64,000 bases of DNA from Planktothrix sp. PCC 11201 (GTDB lineage Bacteria; Cyanobacteriota; Cyanobacteriia; Cyanobacteriales; Microcoleaceae): contig NZ_LT797701.1 of the NCBI RefSeq assembly GCF_900009135.1, positions 828,630 to 892,629 of the forward strand, in the 5' to 3' direction. Positions 8,163-16,501 of the stretch are shown here, piece after piece. Position numbers and translations under genes: made by a program. Below the pieces are notes generated by a model. That model was not told where the DNA came from. It worked only from the letters and a program-made list of their open reading frames with translations, and did no database searches. Numbering within the stretch: position 1 is the stretch's first letter; each line of letters begins with the position of its first letter.

Positions 8163-8630
8163 TAACTGTGCCTGTAAATGTTTTACAAAAGGTCTTGACT
8201 TTTATCGTGGGTGGGTGATAGATCACCCAGATTGTTTAGCTAGATCCTTGCTTGAGAAACTATATTACACTAATTAAGGAAATTATTCACCTATTTTTTA
8301 AATTTTTTATTAGATCTAATTCCGGTCAAGGAGTTGAGTGGAAGGGTGGGACATCCAACAACTCAGGATCGGGTTCAGCTATCAGCTTTTTAGCAATAGT
8401 ATCAATCCCCATCCCATCAACTCTAACCACCTTTAAACCCAAAACTCACCTGTCCAGACTGATGAGAAGTTATCAACTCCAGACTAAACTCTTGAGGGGA
8501 GGATATTGCCGTGGTATGGGTGAGAGTTGTAGCGAATTCCGTTTAAGTATGCTCAACTTGGTAGAATTACCTCAAGACCATCTTTGTCCTTTGAAACTCC
8601 ATTGCCAAGTTATCTATTTTATTACCCAGA
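8163..8630. other. Divergent intergenic region cyAbrB-rrf2
   Basis: 468 bp carrying the promoters of both neighbours. A plus-strand open frame here (8252-8659) overlaps the Rrf2 start and has no protein-like character. A 38-codon minus-strand frame (8326-8442, TTG start) encodes DTIAKKLIAEPDPELLDVPP, which looks somewhat protein-like but is not recognised. A short inverted repeat GTGGGTGATAGATCACCCAG lies just upstream of cyAbrB (about 8210-8230) and may be an operator or part of its leader. Confidence 0.5.
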
Positions 8631-9074
8631 ATGAAGTTAACTACACGGGGACACTATAGCGTTAAAGCCTTGCTTGATCTATCCTTACAACGGGGGATAG
8701 GGCCGACTTCTGTGCAGGCGATCGCACGGCGCCAAAATATTCCTGCACCCTATCTGGAAAAACTCCTGATCGAGATGCGACGATCGGGGTTAGTTGAATC
8801 AGTTCGGGGTGCTCAAGGAGGCTATCAATTAGCCAAATCTCCAGCCCAAATCTCCCTGGGACAAATATTAGAAGCAGTGGGAGAAACTATTGAACCTTTA
8901 CCCCGCCATCAAGCGGATATTGAACAAGCAGAAGACTGGGTAACTTTTACCCTATGGAATCGGTTACATCAAAAGCTGAAAGAAGCACTCTATGGGATTT
9001 CCCTCGAAGATCTCTATTATGATGCTCGCAGTTGGCAAGCCGCCCAGGGGGAAGAAACAAGTTTTGTGGTTTAG
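8631..9074 (+). CDS. Rrf2-family transcriptional regulator
   Basis: 147 residues. The N-terminal winged helix-turn-helix is clear: MKLTTRGHYSVKALLDL, the recognition region IPAPYLEKLLIEMRRSGLV and the wing SVRGAQGGYQLAKSP. Family members such as IscR and NsrR usually bind an Fe-S cluster through three cysteines; this protein has no cysteine at all, so it must sense something else or act without a cofactor. Single gene, divergent from cyAbrB, with cbiB following 63 bp downstream. Confidence 0.92.
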   Translation: MKLTTRGHYSVKALLDLSLQRGIGPTSVQAIARRQNIPAPYLEKLLIEMRRSGLVESVRGAQGGYQLAKSPAQISLGQILEAVGETIEPLPRHQADIEQAEDWVTFTLWNRLHQKLKEALYGISLEDLYYDARSWQAAQGEETSFVV

Positions 9075-9137
9075 GGAATTTTGCACCACGGAAGTTGAGT
9101 TCAGGATTGATTGTCCTTTTCTATTTATCGATTTTCC

Positions 9138-10136
9138 ATGACGGATTTTAATTCCCTGATCATTTTATTGATTGCTGCTGTCGGTGATTATCTGATTGGA
9201 GATCCCAAAAGTTGGTTACATCCGGTACAGGTGATGGGGTGGGTAATTACTTACTATACTCAAATTTTCTTTAAATACTTGAATCAACCGAGAATTTTGC
9301 GGGTGGCGGGGGTATTTCTGACCCTAATTGTGGTATTGGGGAGTGCCTTGACAGTGACGTTAATTAGAGATGGGGTACAGGTGCTAGTTGTCAAATTTTC
9401 GGGGCCTGAAATTTTGAGCATTGCAGTAGAAAGTATTCTCTTGGCCAGTTGTTTTGCGGGTCGCAGTTTAAGGGATTCCGCCGAGGATGTTCTCTATTGG
9501 ATTGATCAAGGAGATTTAGTCACGGCTCGTCAACGATTAAGTCGTTATGTAGGTCGAGATACCGAAACCCTATCGGAGTCAGAAATCCTTAGAGCGGTTT
9601 TAGAAACCGTGACAGAAAATGCTACTGATGGTGTGATGGCTCCTTTATTTTATGCCTTAATTGGTGCGGTATTGCCGGGGGTCGGTAGTGTCCCTCTGAC
9701 TTTTGCCTACAAAGCCGCTAGTACCCTCGATTCTATGGTGGGTTATCGAGAAGCACCTTATGGGGATATCGGATGGTTTAGTGCCAAATTAGAGGATATT
9801 TTAACCTGGCTTCCCTGTCGATTAACGGTGAGCATGATTGCCATATTATCAGGAAAACCTAGTTATGTTTTCAGCATTTGTCAACGGGATGCTGTTTTTG
9901 ATCCGAGTCCCAATGCCGGATGGAGTGAATGTGCTTATGCTGCCGCTTTGGGGGTACAACTGGGGGGAGAAAATTCCTATCGGGGGGTGATTAAACAGAA
10001 ACCTTTCTTGGGAGATCCCCAACAACCGATTACATCTACTACCATTAAAAAAGCATTGCAACTGACTCGATACAGTTTTTTAATTACGTTAGGATTATTT
10101 ACAGGGGGATTTATCCTTTTGAACGGTGCGAACTAA
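9138..10136 (+). CDS. cbiB: Adenosylcobinamide-phosphate synthase CbiB/CobD
   Basis: 332 residues from the ATG of MTDFNSLIILL; a TTG at 9111 would add nine residues and is less likely. Hallmarks: GDYLIGDPKSWLHPVQVMGW near the N-terminus, RDTETLSESEILRAVLETVTEN, GVMAPLFYALIG, and the AYKAASTLDSMVGYR segment. This integral membrane enzyme joins aminopropanol phosphate to adenosylcobyric acid in cobalamin synthesis. Several hydrophobic helices fit. No cobalamin riboswitch was seen in the 63-bp upstream gap. Confidence 0.95.
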   Translation: MTDFNSLIILLIAAVGDYLIGDPKSWLHPVQVMGWVITYYTQIFFKYLNQPRILRVAGVFLTLIVVLGSALTVTLIRDGVQVLVVKFSGPEILSIAVESILLASCFAGRSLRDSAEDVLYWIDQGDLVTARQRLSRYVGRDTETLSESEILRAVLETVTENATDGVMAPLFYALIGAVLPGVGSVPLTFAYKAASTLDSMVGYREAPYGDIGWFSAKLEDILTWLPCRLTVSMIAILSGKPSYVFSICQRDAVFDPSPNAGWSECAYAAALGVQLGGENSYRGVIKQKPFLGDPQQPITSTTIKKALQLTRYSFLITLGLFTGGFILLNGAN

Positions 10137-10183
10137 TCCCGAATATCTTAAAAAAACTCAAGATTGTTAATTTTTAATCTAAA

Positions 10184-10723
10184 ATGACAAAAATTGTTGA
10201 AATTCTGTCTGCGGCTGAAATCCGGCGAACGCTCACCCGGATGGCTTCCCAAATTGTGGAAAAACATGGGGATTTAGATAATTTAGTCTTACTCGGAATC
10301 TACACCAGGGGGGTGCTGTTAGCGGAACTTTTGGCTCATCAAATTGAAGTCTTGGAACAGGTACGGGTTCCAGTGGGGGCGTTAGATATTACGTTTTATC
10401 GGGATGATTTAGACCAAGTGGGAATGCGAACCCCAGAAAAAACTAAAATTCCCTTTGACTTGACGGGGAAAACGGTGGTTGTGGTGGATGATGTGATTTA
10501 TAAAGGTAGAACGATTCGGGCGGCTCTGAATGCGGTAATCGATTATGGACGTCCTGAAACTATTGGGTTAGCGGTTCTGGTGGATCGAGGTCATCGTCAA
10601 CTGCCGATTCATCCTGATTTTACGGGTAAAAAACTCCCCACCGCCAAGGAAGAACAGGTGAAGGTCTATTTAGAAGATCTGGATGGACGGGATGCAGTCG
10701 AATTATTATCTCCGATTTCTTAG
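10184..10723 (+). CDS. pyrR: Bifunctional pyrimidine regulator / uracil phosphoribosyltransferase PyrR
   Basis: 179 residues, the standard size. The PRPP-binding loop is [18 protein letters not shown]; the other signatures are [17 protein letters not shown], the RDDL segment, and [18 protein letters not shown] near the C-terminus. The enzyme makes UMP from uracil and PRPP; in some bacteria it also binds pyr mRNA leaders. No pyr genes or attenuator are adjacent, so the enzymatic role is more likely. A bidirectional terminator follows at once. Confidence 0.96.
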   Translation: MTKIVEILSAAEIRRTLTRMASQIVEKHGDLDNLVLLGIYTRGVLLAELLAHQIEVLEQVRVPVGALDITFYRDDLDQVGMRTPEKTKIPFDLTGKTVVVVDDVIYKGRTIRAALNAVIDYGRPETIGLAVLVDRGHRQLPIHPDFTGKKLPTAKEEQVKVYLEDLDGRDAVELLSPIS

Positions 10724-10734
10724 AAAAAATCTTT

Positions 10735-10799
10735 GAAAAAACCGTTGTTGCGCTTCAGCACTCTTAGTCAGGGCTTGAGCCGCAACAACAAACTTTTTT
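10735..10799. terminator. Bidirectional terminator on a dispersed repeat
   Basis: GTTGTTGCG (10744-10752) pairs perfectly with CGCAACAAC (10781-10789). An A-run flanks it on the left and a T-run (10794-10799) on the right, so it can stop both pyrR (+) and the convergent cyclase gene (-). The core CCGTTGTTGCGCTTCAGC also occurs near 4200 and 54412. Confidence 0.75.
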
Positions 10800-10807
10800 C
10801 AGGATGC

Positions 10808-12136
10808 TTAGGTTTGTTTTCCCTTTAATAAATAGGTGGTCATTTGTCCTTTACCTTTAACGTCAATGATTCCTCGCTTTTCAAGTCGATAGTTTTGTTT
10901 TAATACTAAGTAGGTGGTTTCTGTAACTTGAATTTCATCGGCAATTCCATGGGACTCCATTCGACTGGCAATATTAACCGTATCTCCCCATAAATCATAA
11001 ATAAATTTCTTAATTCCAATGACTCCAGCCACAACTGGGCCAGTGGCAATCCCAATTCTAATATGAAAATTTTGTTGGGTTTTGAGATTGAATTCTCTCA
11101 AGGTTTTTTGCATATCTAATGCCATATTGGCGATCGCTTCTGCATAATCATCGTGGGGAATGGGTAAACCCGAAACCACCATATAAGAATCGCCGATAGT
11201 TTTAATTTTTTCTAACCCATGGAGTTCGGCTAAATGATCAAATTCAGAAAAGATTTGATTCAGTAAATCAACTAATTGCGGCGGATCAAAACGTCCTGAA
11301 AGTTCAGTAAAACCGACAATATCACCAAATAAAACCCCGGCATCGGTGAAACTATCAGCAATGGTACTGGGTTGCAGTTTTAACCGTTGGGCAATGGAAT
11401 GGGGTAGAATATTTAGGAGTAAACTTTCTGAGCGTTCCTGTTCTTCTTTGACTTGAGTATAGGCTCGTTCTAGGGCTTTACGAGAATTAAATTCCGATCG
11501 AGCTAAACGGTCATACAAATACACCGAAAAATTACAAATTAAACAAATCCAAAACAGATAAAGAAATAGGAAATCGGCTGTCATCCAATCGGCGGGAAGC
11601 TCAACTTTTAGATTGAGTAAAATTTGACTTCCCTGATAATAAACAAACACCCCTAATTGCGAAATTAAATGCAACGGCCAATACACCGGAATTAAGGTGG
11701 CTTGGGAAAAAAACATCAGGGGCCATTCAATGATTGAAGCCCGGGCGACTCCACTTAAGGTTTCTCGAATTTGGGGGGTAATGGTCACCAACCAAGAAAA
11801 TAGCAGAAACATTGAGGCTGGATGTTGATGACCCAGGGGAGTTCTCAGAATCAATAAACCGATAATTAAACCGCCCTCGACGACAATTTGTGTCGCTAAC
11901 CAAGAGGGTTGAAAATGCTCAGGATTAAAGAAAAAGTTGTTGATTTCTGAAACACTAAAGGTAAAATAGGAAACCAGGGCTAGGCTAAACCCTAAATTTA
12001 AGCGTTTTTGAATGAAATGCTTTCGCCAACTATCATAAGTCGGAGCCTGAGATAAAACAAAACCGGAAGAAAAGATCTTCAATTTTGTGCGAATAAATGC
12101 ACCAAGTTCTGATAGTCTTGATTCAGTTGTAGTCAT
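10808..12136 (-). CDS. Membrane-bound class III adenylate cyclase
   Basis: 442 residues. The N-terminal half (about 35-215) has roughly six hydrophobic segments; a short coiled linker (ALERAYTQVKEEQERSESLL) leads to the catalytic domain. Metal-binding aspartates are seen in LFGDIVGFT and IGDSYMV. The substrate-selecting positions appear as lysine in LEKIKTIGD and aspartate in LWGDTVNIASR, the pattern of ATP-using rather than GTP-using cyclases. It should therefore make cAMP; the sensed signal is unknown. Convergent with pyrR. Confidence 0.93.
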   Translation of the reverse strand: MTTTESRLSELGAFIRTKLKIFSSGFVLSQAPTYDSWRKHFIQKRLNLGFSLALVSYFTFSVSEINNFFFNPEHFQPSWLATQIVVEGGLIIGLLILRTPLGHQHPASMFLLFSWLVTITPQIRETLSGVARASIIEWPLMFFSQATLIPVYWPLHLISQLGVFVYYQGSQILLNLKVELPADWMTADFLFLYLFWICLICNFSVYLYDRLARSEFNSRKALERAYTQVKEEQERSESLLLNILPHSIAQRLKLQPSTIADSFTDAGVLFGDIVGFTELSGRFDPPQLVDLLNQIFSEFDHLAELHGLEKIKTIGDSYMVVSGLPIPHDDYAEAIANMALDMQKTLREFNLKTQQNFHIRIGIATGPVVAGVIGIKKFIYDLWGDTVNIASRMESHGIADEIQVTETTYLVLKQNYRLEKRGIIDVKGKGQMTTYLLKGKQT

Positions 12137-12225
12137 GGGTTACTTGGGTTTCCTGAAGGGGGTTCATACAATCTTATGAGGATCAATTATTTTCCAATTA
12201 CCTGGAATTGAATTTGATAATAACT

Positions 12226-13602
12226 GTGAATAATAATCCACGCCAAGTTGCATTTTTAGCACTCCGAGACATTAACCGACGGGGGGGACTCGCAGATGTG
12301 GTTTTAGACCAATGGCTTCGTGAATCTGAGCTATCAGAGATTAACCGACGCTTAACCACAGAATTAGTCTATGGTTGTGTGCGTAGACGGCGATCGCTTG
12401 ATAGTTTAATCGATTACTTAGCCCCGAAAAAATCCCATCAACAGCACCCGGATATTCGTACTATACTACATCTCGGTTTTTATCAAATTTGCTATCTGAA
12501 TCAAGTTCCCAATTCGGCGGCGGTCGATACGAGCGTTGAATTAGTTAAACACAATAAATTAACCCATTTTAGTGGATTTGTCAATGGTATCTTGAGACAA
12601 TATATTCGAGAATCGGAAAAATGTCCGGTAGAAACTGCTAATTCTTTTAACTCTGTTTTTACGCCCTTTAAATTACCCAAAAATCCCATAGAAAGATTGG
12701 GAATTATCTATAGCTTTCCTGACTGGCTAATTCAATTTTGGTTAGATACTTTAGGATTAGCAGAAACCGAACAGCTTTGCACTTGGTTTAATCAATCTCC
12801 CGCCATTGATTTAAGAATTAATCCCTTACAAACAACTTTAGAAACCGTAGAATTAGAATTTCAATCTCGGGGAATTTCCGTGAGTCGAATTGCGGGTTTA
12901 CCTCTAGGATTAAGATTAACTGGTAGTATCGGATCAATTAAAGATTTACCCGGTTATAATCAAGGTTGGTGGTCAATTCAAGATAGTAGTGCCCAATGGG
13001 TTAGCTATTTATTAGATCCCCAACCCGGAGAAACTATTATTGATGCCTGTGCCGCCCCCGGGGGAAAAACCACCCATATTGCCGAATTAATGCAAGATCA
13101 AGGTCAAGTTTTAGCCTTTGATTCTATGAAATCCCGACTCAAGAAAATCAAGCAAAATTTAACTCGATTACAACTTAATTCGATTCAAATTAAAGCGGGC
13201 GACGCTCGGAAATTAGAGGGCTATTTCGAGAGCGCAGATCGACTATTATTAGATGCTCCTTGTTCGGGTTTGGGAACCTTACATCGACGGGCGGATGGAC
13301 GATGGCGACATGATCCTAAAAATATCCAAGACCTGTCTCAATTGCAATTAGAACTCTTAGAAACCACTCAAAATTGGGTTAAACCGGGTGGCTGTTTAGT
13401 CTATGCTACCTGCACTCTCCATCCTCAAGAAAATGAAACCATAATTCAAAAGTTTTTAAGTCAACATTCTAACTGGAAAATTCAAACTCCGCCGGAAAGT
13501 TTGGGTTTAACTCCTGAATCTGAAGGCTGGATTAAAATTTGGCCCCATAGACAGAATATGGATGGATTTTTTATGGTAAAATTAATTAAAAATCAAACTT
13601 AA
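12226..13602 (+). CDS. rsmB: 16S rRNA m5C967 methyltransferase RsmB
   Basis: About 458 residues from the GTG of (M)NNNPRQVAFLALRDI; an upstream TTG at 12208 is an alternative. The N-terminal NusB-like domain carries RRLTTELVYGCVRRRRSLD. The SAM-binding motif is DACAAPGGKTTHIAELM, and the two cysteine motifs of RNA m5C methyltransferases are LLLDAPCSGLGTLHR and YATCTLHPQENE. It methylates cytosine 967 of 16S rRNA. It is followed 14 bp later by the DHH-CBS-nucleotidyltransferase gene, so both RNA-modifying genes probably share a transcript. Confidence 0.95.
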   Translation: MNNNPRQVAFLALRDINRRGGLADVVLDQWLRESELSEINRRLTTELVYGCVRRRRSLDSLIDYLAPKKSHQQHPDIRTILHLGFYQICYLNQVPNSAAVDTSVELVKHNKLTHFSGFVNGILRQYIRESEKCPVETANSFNSVFTPFKLPKNPIERLGIIYSFPDWLIQFWLDTLGLAETEQLCTWFNQSPAIDLRINPLQTTLETVELEFQSRGISVSRIAGLPLGLRLTGSIGSIKDLPGYNQGWWSIQDSSAQWVSYLLDPQPGETIIDACAAPGGKTTHIAELMQDQGQVLAFDSMKSRLKKIKQNLTRLQLNSIQIKAGDARKLEGYFESADRLLLDAPCSGLGTLHRRADGRWRHDPKNIQDLSQLQLELLETTQNWVKPGGCLVYATCTLHPQENETIIQKFLSQHSNWKIQTPPESLGLTPESEGWIKIWPHRQNMDGFFMVKLIKNQT

Positions 13603-13616
13603 TTATTATTAACTTT

Positions 13617-16367
13617 ATGCACCTAATTTTATGCCATACAACTGTTGATTTTGATGCCTTGGGGGCGGCGGTGGGATTAACTCGAATTTACCCAGGAAGT
13701 CGGATTGTATTGGCGGGGGGAAGTCATCCAGCGGTGAGGGATTTTTTAGCCTTATATCGAGATGAATTTGCTTTAATTGAACGCCGATCTGTCAATCCCA
13801 ATAAAATTCATTCCATTAGTGTGGTTGATACCCAAAGTTGCGATCGCTTAGGAAAAAGTGCCGAATGGTTGAAGTTAGCCAATTTATCCGCTATTAGAAT
13901 ATACGATCATCATCCTGATATCATATCTGATATTCCCGCCACAGAAACCTATATTGAAGAAGTGGGGGCAACTACTACATTAATTGTAGAACTGTTAAGA
14001 AATCAACGCCAAAAAACAGTTTTAACCACCGCAGAAGCGACGGTAATGGCATTAGGAATCCATTTAGATACGGGTTCCCTAACCTTCCCCCATTCCACCG
14101 CCAGAGACGCCATAGCCCTCGCTTGGTTAATGGAGCAAGGTGCTAATTTACCCGTGATTGCCGAGTATGTAGAACCCGGTTTACCCCAAAAATTACAAGA
14201 GTTATTAAGTTTAGCATTAGAACAGTTACAAAAATCAACAATTAGAGGTTATACCGTCGCTTGGATTATATTTAAAACCGATGAATATGTGCCGGGGTTA
14301 TCAACTTTGGCATCGGAATTAATTGATTTAACCGAAAGTGATGCTTTACTCTTAGCTAATCAATATGGCCGGGGAGAAGGAGATCGGTTAAGTATTATTG
14401 GACGGTCTCGAATTGAAAAAACCAACTTAAATGAACTATTTAAACCCTACGGGGGTGGGGGTCATACCCGGGCGGCTTCCGTGGTTTTAAAAGAAGGCAA
14501 TTTTATCGAGATTTTGGAACAGTTAGTTGAACAATTAAAAGCACAAATTCCCCACCCACCAACAGCCCTAGAATTGATGTCTTCTCCCGTGAGAACCATT
14601 CGCCCCGATACCTCCGTAGAAGAAGCCCATCGGATTTTATTACGTTATGATCATTCCGGTCTTTCGGTAGTAGATGAACAGGATCAATTAGTGGGAATTA
14701 TTTCCCGTCGAGACTTAGATATTGCCCTGCACCATGGCTTTAGTCACGCCCCGGTTAAGGGCTACATGACCCCCCAATTAAAAACCATTACTCCCGAAAC
14801 CACTTTACCCGAAATTGAAGCCTTGATGGTTACCTATGATATTGGTAGATTACCCGTTTTACAAGATAAAAATTTAGTCGGAATTGTGACCCGAACCGAT
14901 GTTTTAAGGTTACTCCATCAACAACAACGGCCTCAAAAATCAGTGTTTAAAGGATGTATTCCTGGGTTGACTTGTACCAGTGTGGAAGAATTATTAGAAG
15001 AAAAATTAGCCACCTCCCTATTAGCCTTACTGAATCGTCTATCATTGTTGGCAGAAAAACGGGGCTGGCAAGTCTATTTAGTCGGGGGTGCAGTGCGAGA
15101 TTTATTGTTAGCAGAATCGGAAACAACGGTATTACTTAATGATATTGATATTGTGGTGGATGGATGTTATAAAAATGCCAATTTTAACCCAGATATTTTA
15201 TCACCTGTTTCTCCGGCGGTGGAATTAGCACAGGATTTACAAAAACATTATCCCGCAGCAAGATTAGATGTTCATGGGCAATTTCAAACCGCCGCTTTAT
15301 TATGGCATAATGACCCAATTTTAGATTCTCTTTGGATTGATATTGCCACAGCGAGAACGGAATTTTATCCCTATCCGGCGGCAAATCCTCAAGTAGAAGC
15401 GAGTTCCATTCGTCAGGATTTATATAGACGGGATTTTACGATTAATGCCTTAGCATTACGGTTAACTTCTCCCAAGGTAGGGGAATTATTGGACTTTTTT
15501 GGGGGAGTATCGGATTTAGAATCTGGAAAAATTCGGGTTTTACACCCCAATAGTTTTATTGAAGATCCGACTCGAATTTATCGGGCGGTGCGGTTTGCAG
15601 TGCGTTTAGGATTTGAAATTGAAGCTCAAACACAAGAGTATATTGGTTATGCGATTAGTAGTGGAATTTATGAGAAACAACGGGAAGAAAGTAATAAATC
15701 CTTTGACCAAAATCGTCGGGTTCCTGCTTTAGAAACACGGTTAAAAAGTGAGTTAAAATATATTTTACAATCTCCCTATTGGAAACGGTCACTGCAACTT
15801 TTAGGGGAGTTAAAAGCATTGCGGTGTATTCATCCTACTTTAGAGTTAAGTCCGCATTTATGGCGACAAATTCGATCTGTAGATCGCTGTTTACAACGCT
15901 TCGATCCCCAAAAAACTTTAAACCATTGGGAGGTTCGTTTGGAGGTATTAGTAGCCTATTTATCCCCAGAATATCGGGAAAAAGTTGCCCAGAATCTTCA
16001 GCTACAGGCGGGAACTATTGAACGGTTAAACAGTTTAGAATTAGCTAAAAGTCAGATGATTGAAAACATATATAAATTTGAAAATAATAGTCAGTTTTTC
16101 TGGTTATTTAAACCTTATAGTTTATCAATTTTAATTTTAATCGCGGTGCAATCTCCTCGGGAAGTCAGAAAGCGAATTTGGCAATATTTAACCCAATGGC
16201 TAGAGGTTAAACCCCCCTTAAATGGTCATGATTTAAAAGCCATGGGATATAAACCTAGTCATCAATTTAAGCAAATTTTGGATGATTTATTAACGCTGAC
16301 GTTAGATGGTGAAATTGGCGATCGCGCTTCTGCGGAAGCATTTTTACAAGGGAATTATCCGCTATAA
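13617..16367 (+). CDS. DHH phosphoesterase-CBS-tRNA nucleotidyltransferase fusion
   Basis: 916 residues in three parts. First, a DHH/DHHA1 phosphoesterase (about 1-320) with VDFDALGAA, VVDTQSC, IYDHHPD and the GGGGHTRAAS tail motif. Second, two CBS motifs (about 320-440) with VVDEQDQLVGIISRRDLD and VLQDKNLVGIVTRTDVL. Third, a class II nucleotidyltransferase (about 470-900) with LVGGAVRDLLL and the catalytic NDIDIVVDG, then YRRDFTINALAL and EDPTRIYRAVRFA. This architecture is known in Aquifex and cyanobacteria, where related enzymes add A (or CCA) to tRNA 3' ends. Which nucleotides this one adds cannot be read by eye. All catalytic motifs look intact. Confidence 0.93.
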   Translation: MHLILCHTTVDFDALGAAVGLTRIYPGSRIVLAGGSHPAVRDFLALYRDEFALIERRSVNPNKIHSISVVDTQSCDRLGKSAEWLKLANLSAIRIYDHHPDIISDIPATETYIEEVGATTTLIVELLRNQRQKTVLTTAEATVMALGIHLDTGSLTFPHSTARDAIALAWLMEQGANLPVIAEYVEPGLPQKLQELLSLALEQLQKSTIRGYTVAWIIFKTDEYVPGLSTLASELIDLTESDALLLANQYGRGEGDRLSIIGRSRIEKTNLNELFKPYGGGGHTRAASVVLKEGNFIEILEQLVEQLKAQIPHPPTALELMSSPVRTIRPDTSVEEAHRILLRYDHSGLSVVDEQDQLVGIISRRDLDIALHHGFSHAPVKGYMTPQLKTITPETTLPEIEALMVTYDIGRLPVLQDKNLVGIVTRTDVLRLLHQQQRPQKSVFKGCIPGLTCTSVEELLEEKLATSLLALLNRLSLLAEKRGWQVYLVGGAVRDLLLAESETTVLLNDIDIVVDGCYKNANFNPDILSPVSPAVELAQDLQKHYPAARLDVHGQFQTAALLWHNDPILDSLWIDIATARTEFYPYPAANPQVEASSIRQDLYRRDFTINALALRLTSPKVGELLDFFGGVSDLESGKIRVLHPNSFIEDPTRIYRAVRFAVRLGFEIEAQTQEYIGYAISSGIYEKQREESNKSFDQNRRVPALETRLKSELKYILQSPYWKRSLQLLGELKALRCIHPTLELSPHLWRQIRSVDRCLQRFDPQKTLNHWEVRLEVLVAYLSPEYREKVAQNLQLQAGTIERLNSLELAKSQMIENIYKFENNSQFFWLFKPYSLSILILIAVQSPREVRKRIWQYLTQWLEVKPPLNGHDLKAMGYKPSHQFKQILDDLLTLTLDGEIGDRASAEAFLQGNYPL

Positions 16368-16501
16368 TAAAAACTTCATATAACTAAAAAATAATTGCGG
16401 TTTAATTCTCGTTTTCTTGGGCTTTAATTTTTTCATAAAGACTATCAAAGGAATGCACAAATAAAATTTTATTAGTTTAAAGGGGCAAGACATGATCTGA
16501 C

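Noticed and set aside
8252-8659. 135-codon plus-strand frame upstream of the Rrf2 gene
   Set aside because: It overlaps the Rrf2 start in another frame, has odd composition and no motif; it also crosses the divergent promoter region.
9075-9137. Possible cobalamin riboswitch before cbiB
   Set aside because: The gap is only 63 bp and shows no conserved B12-box sequence.
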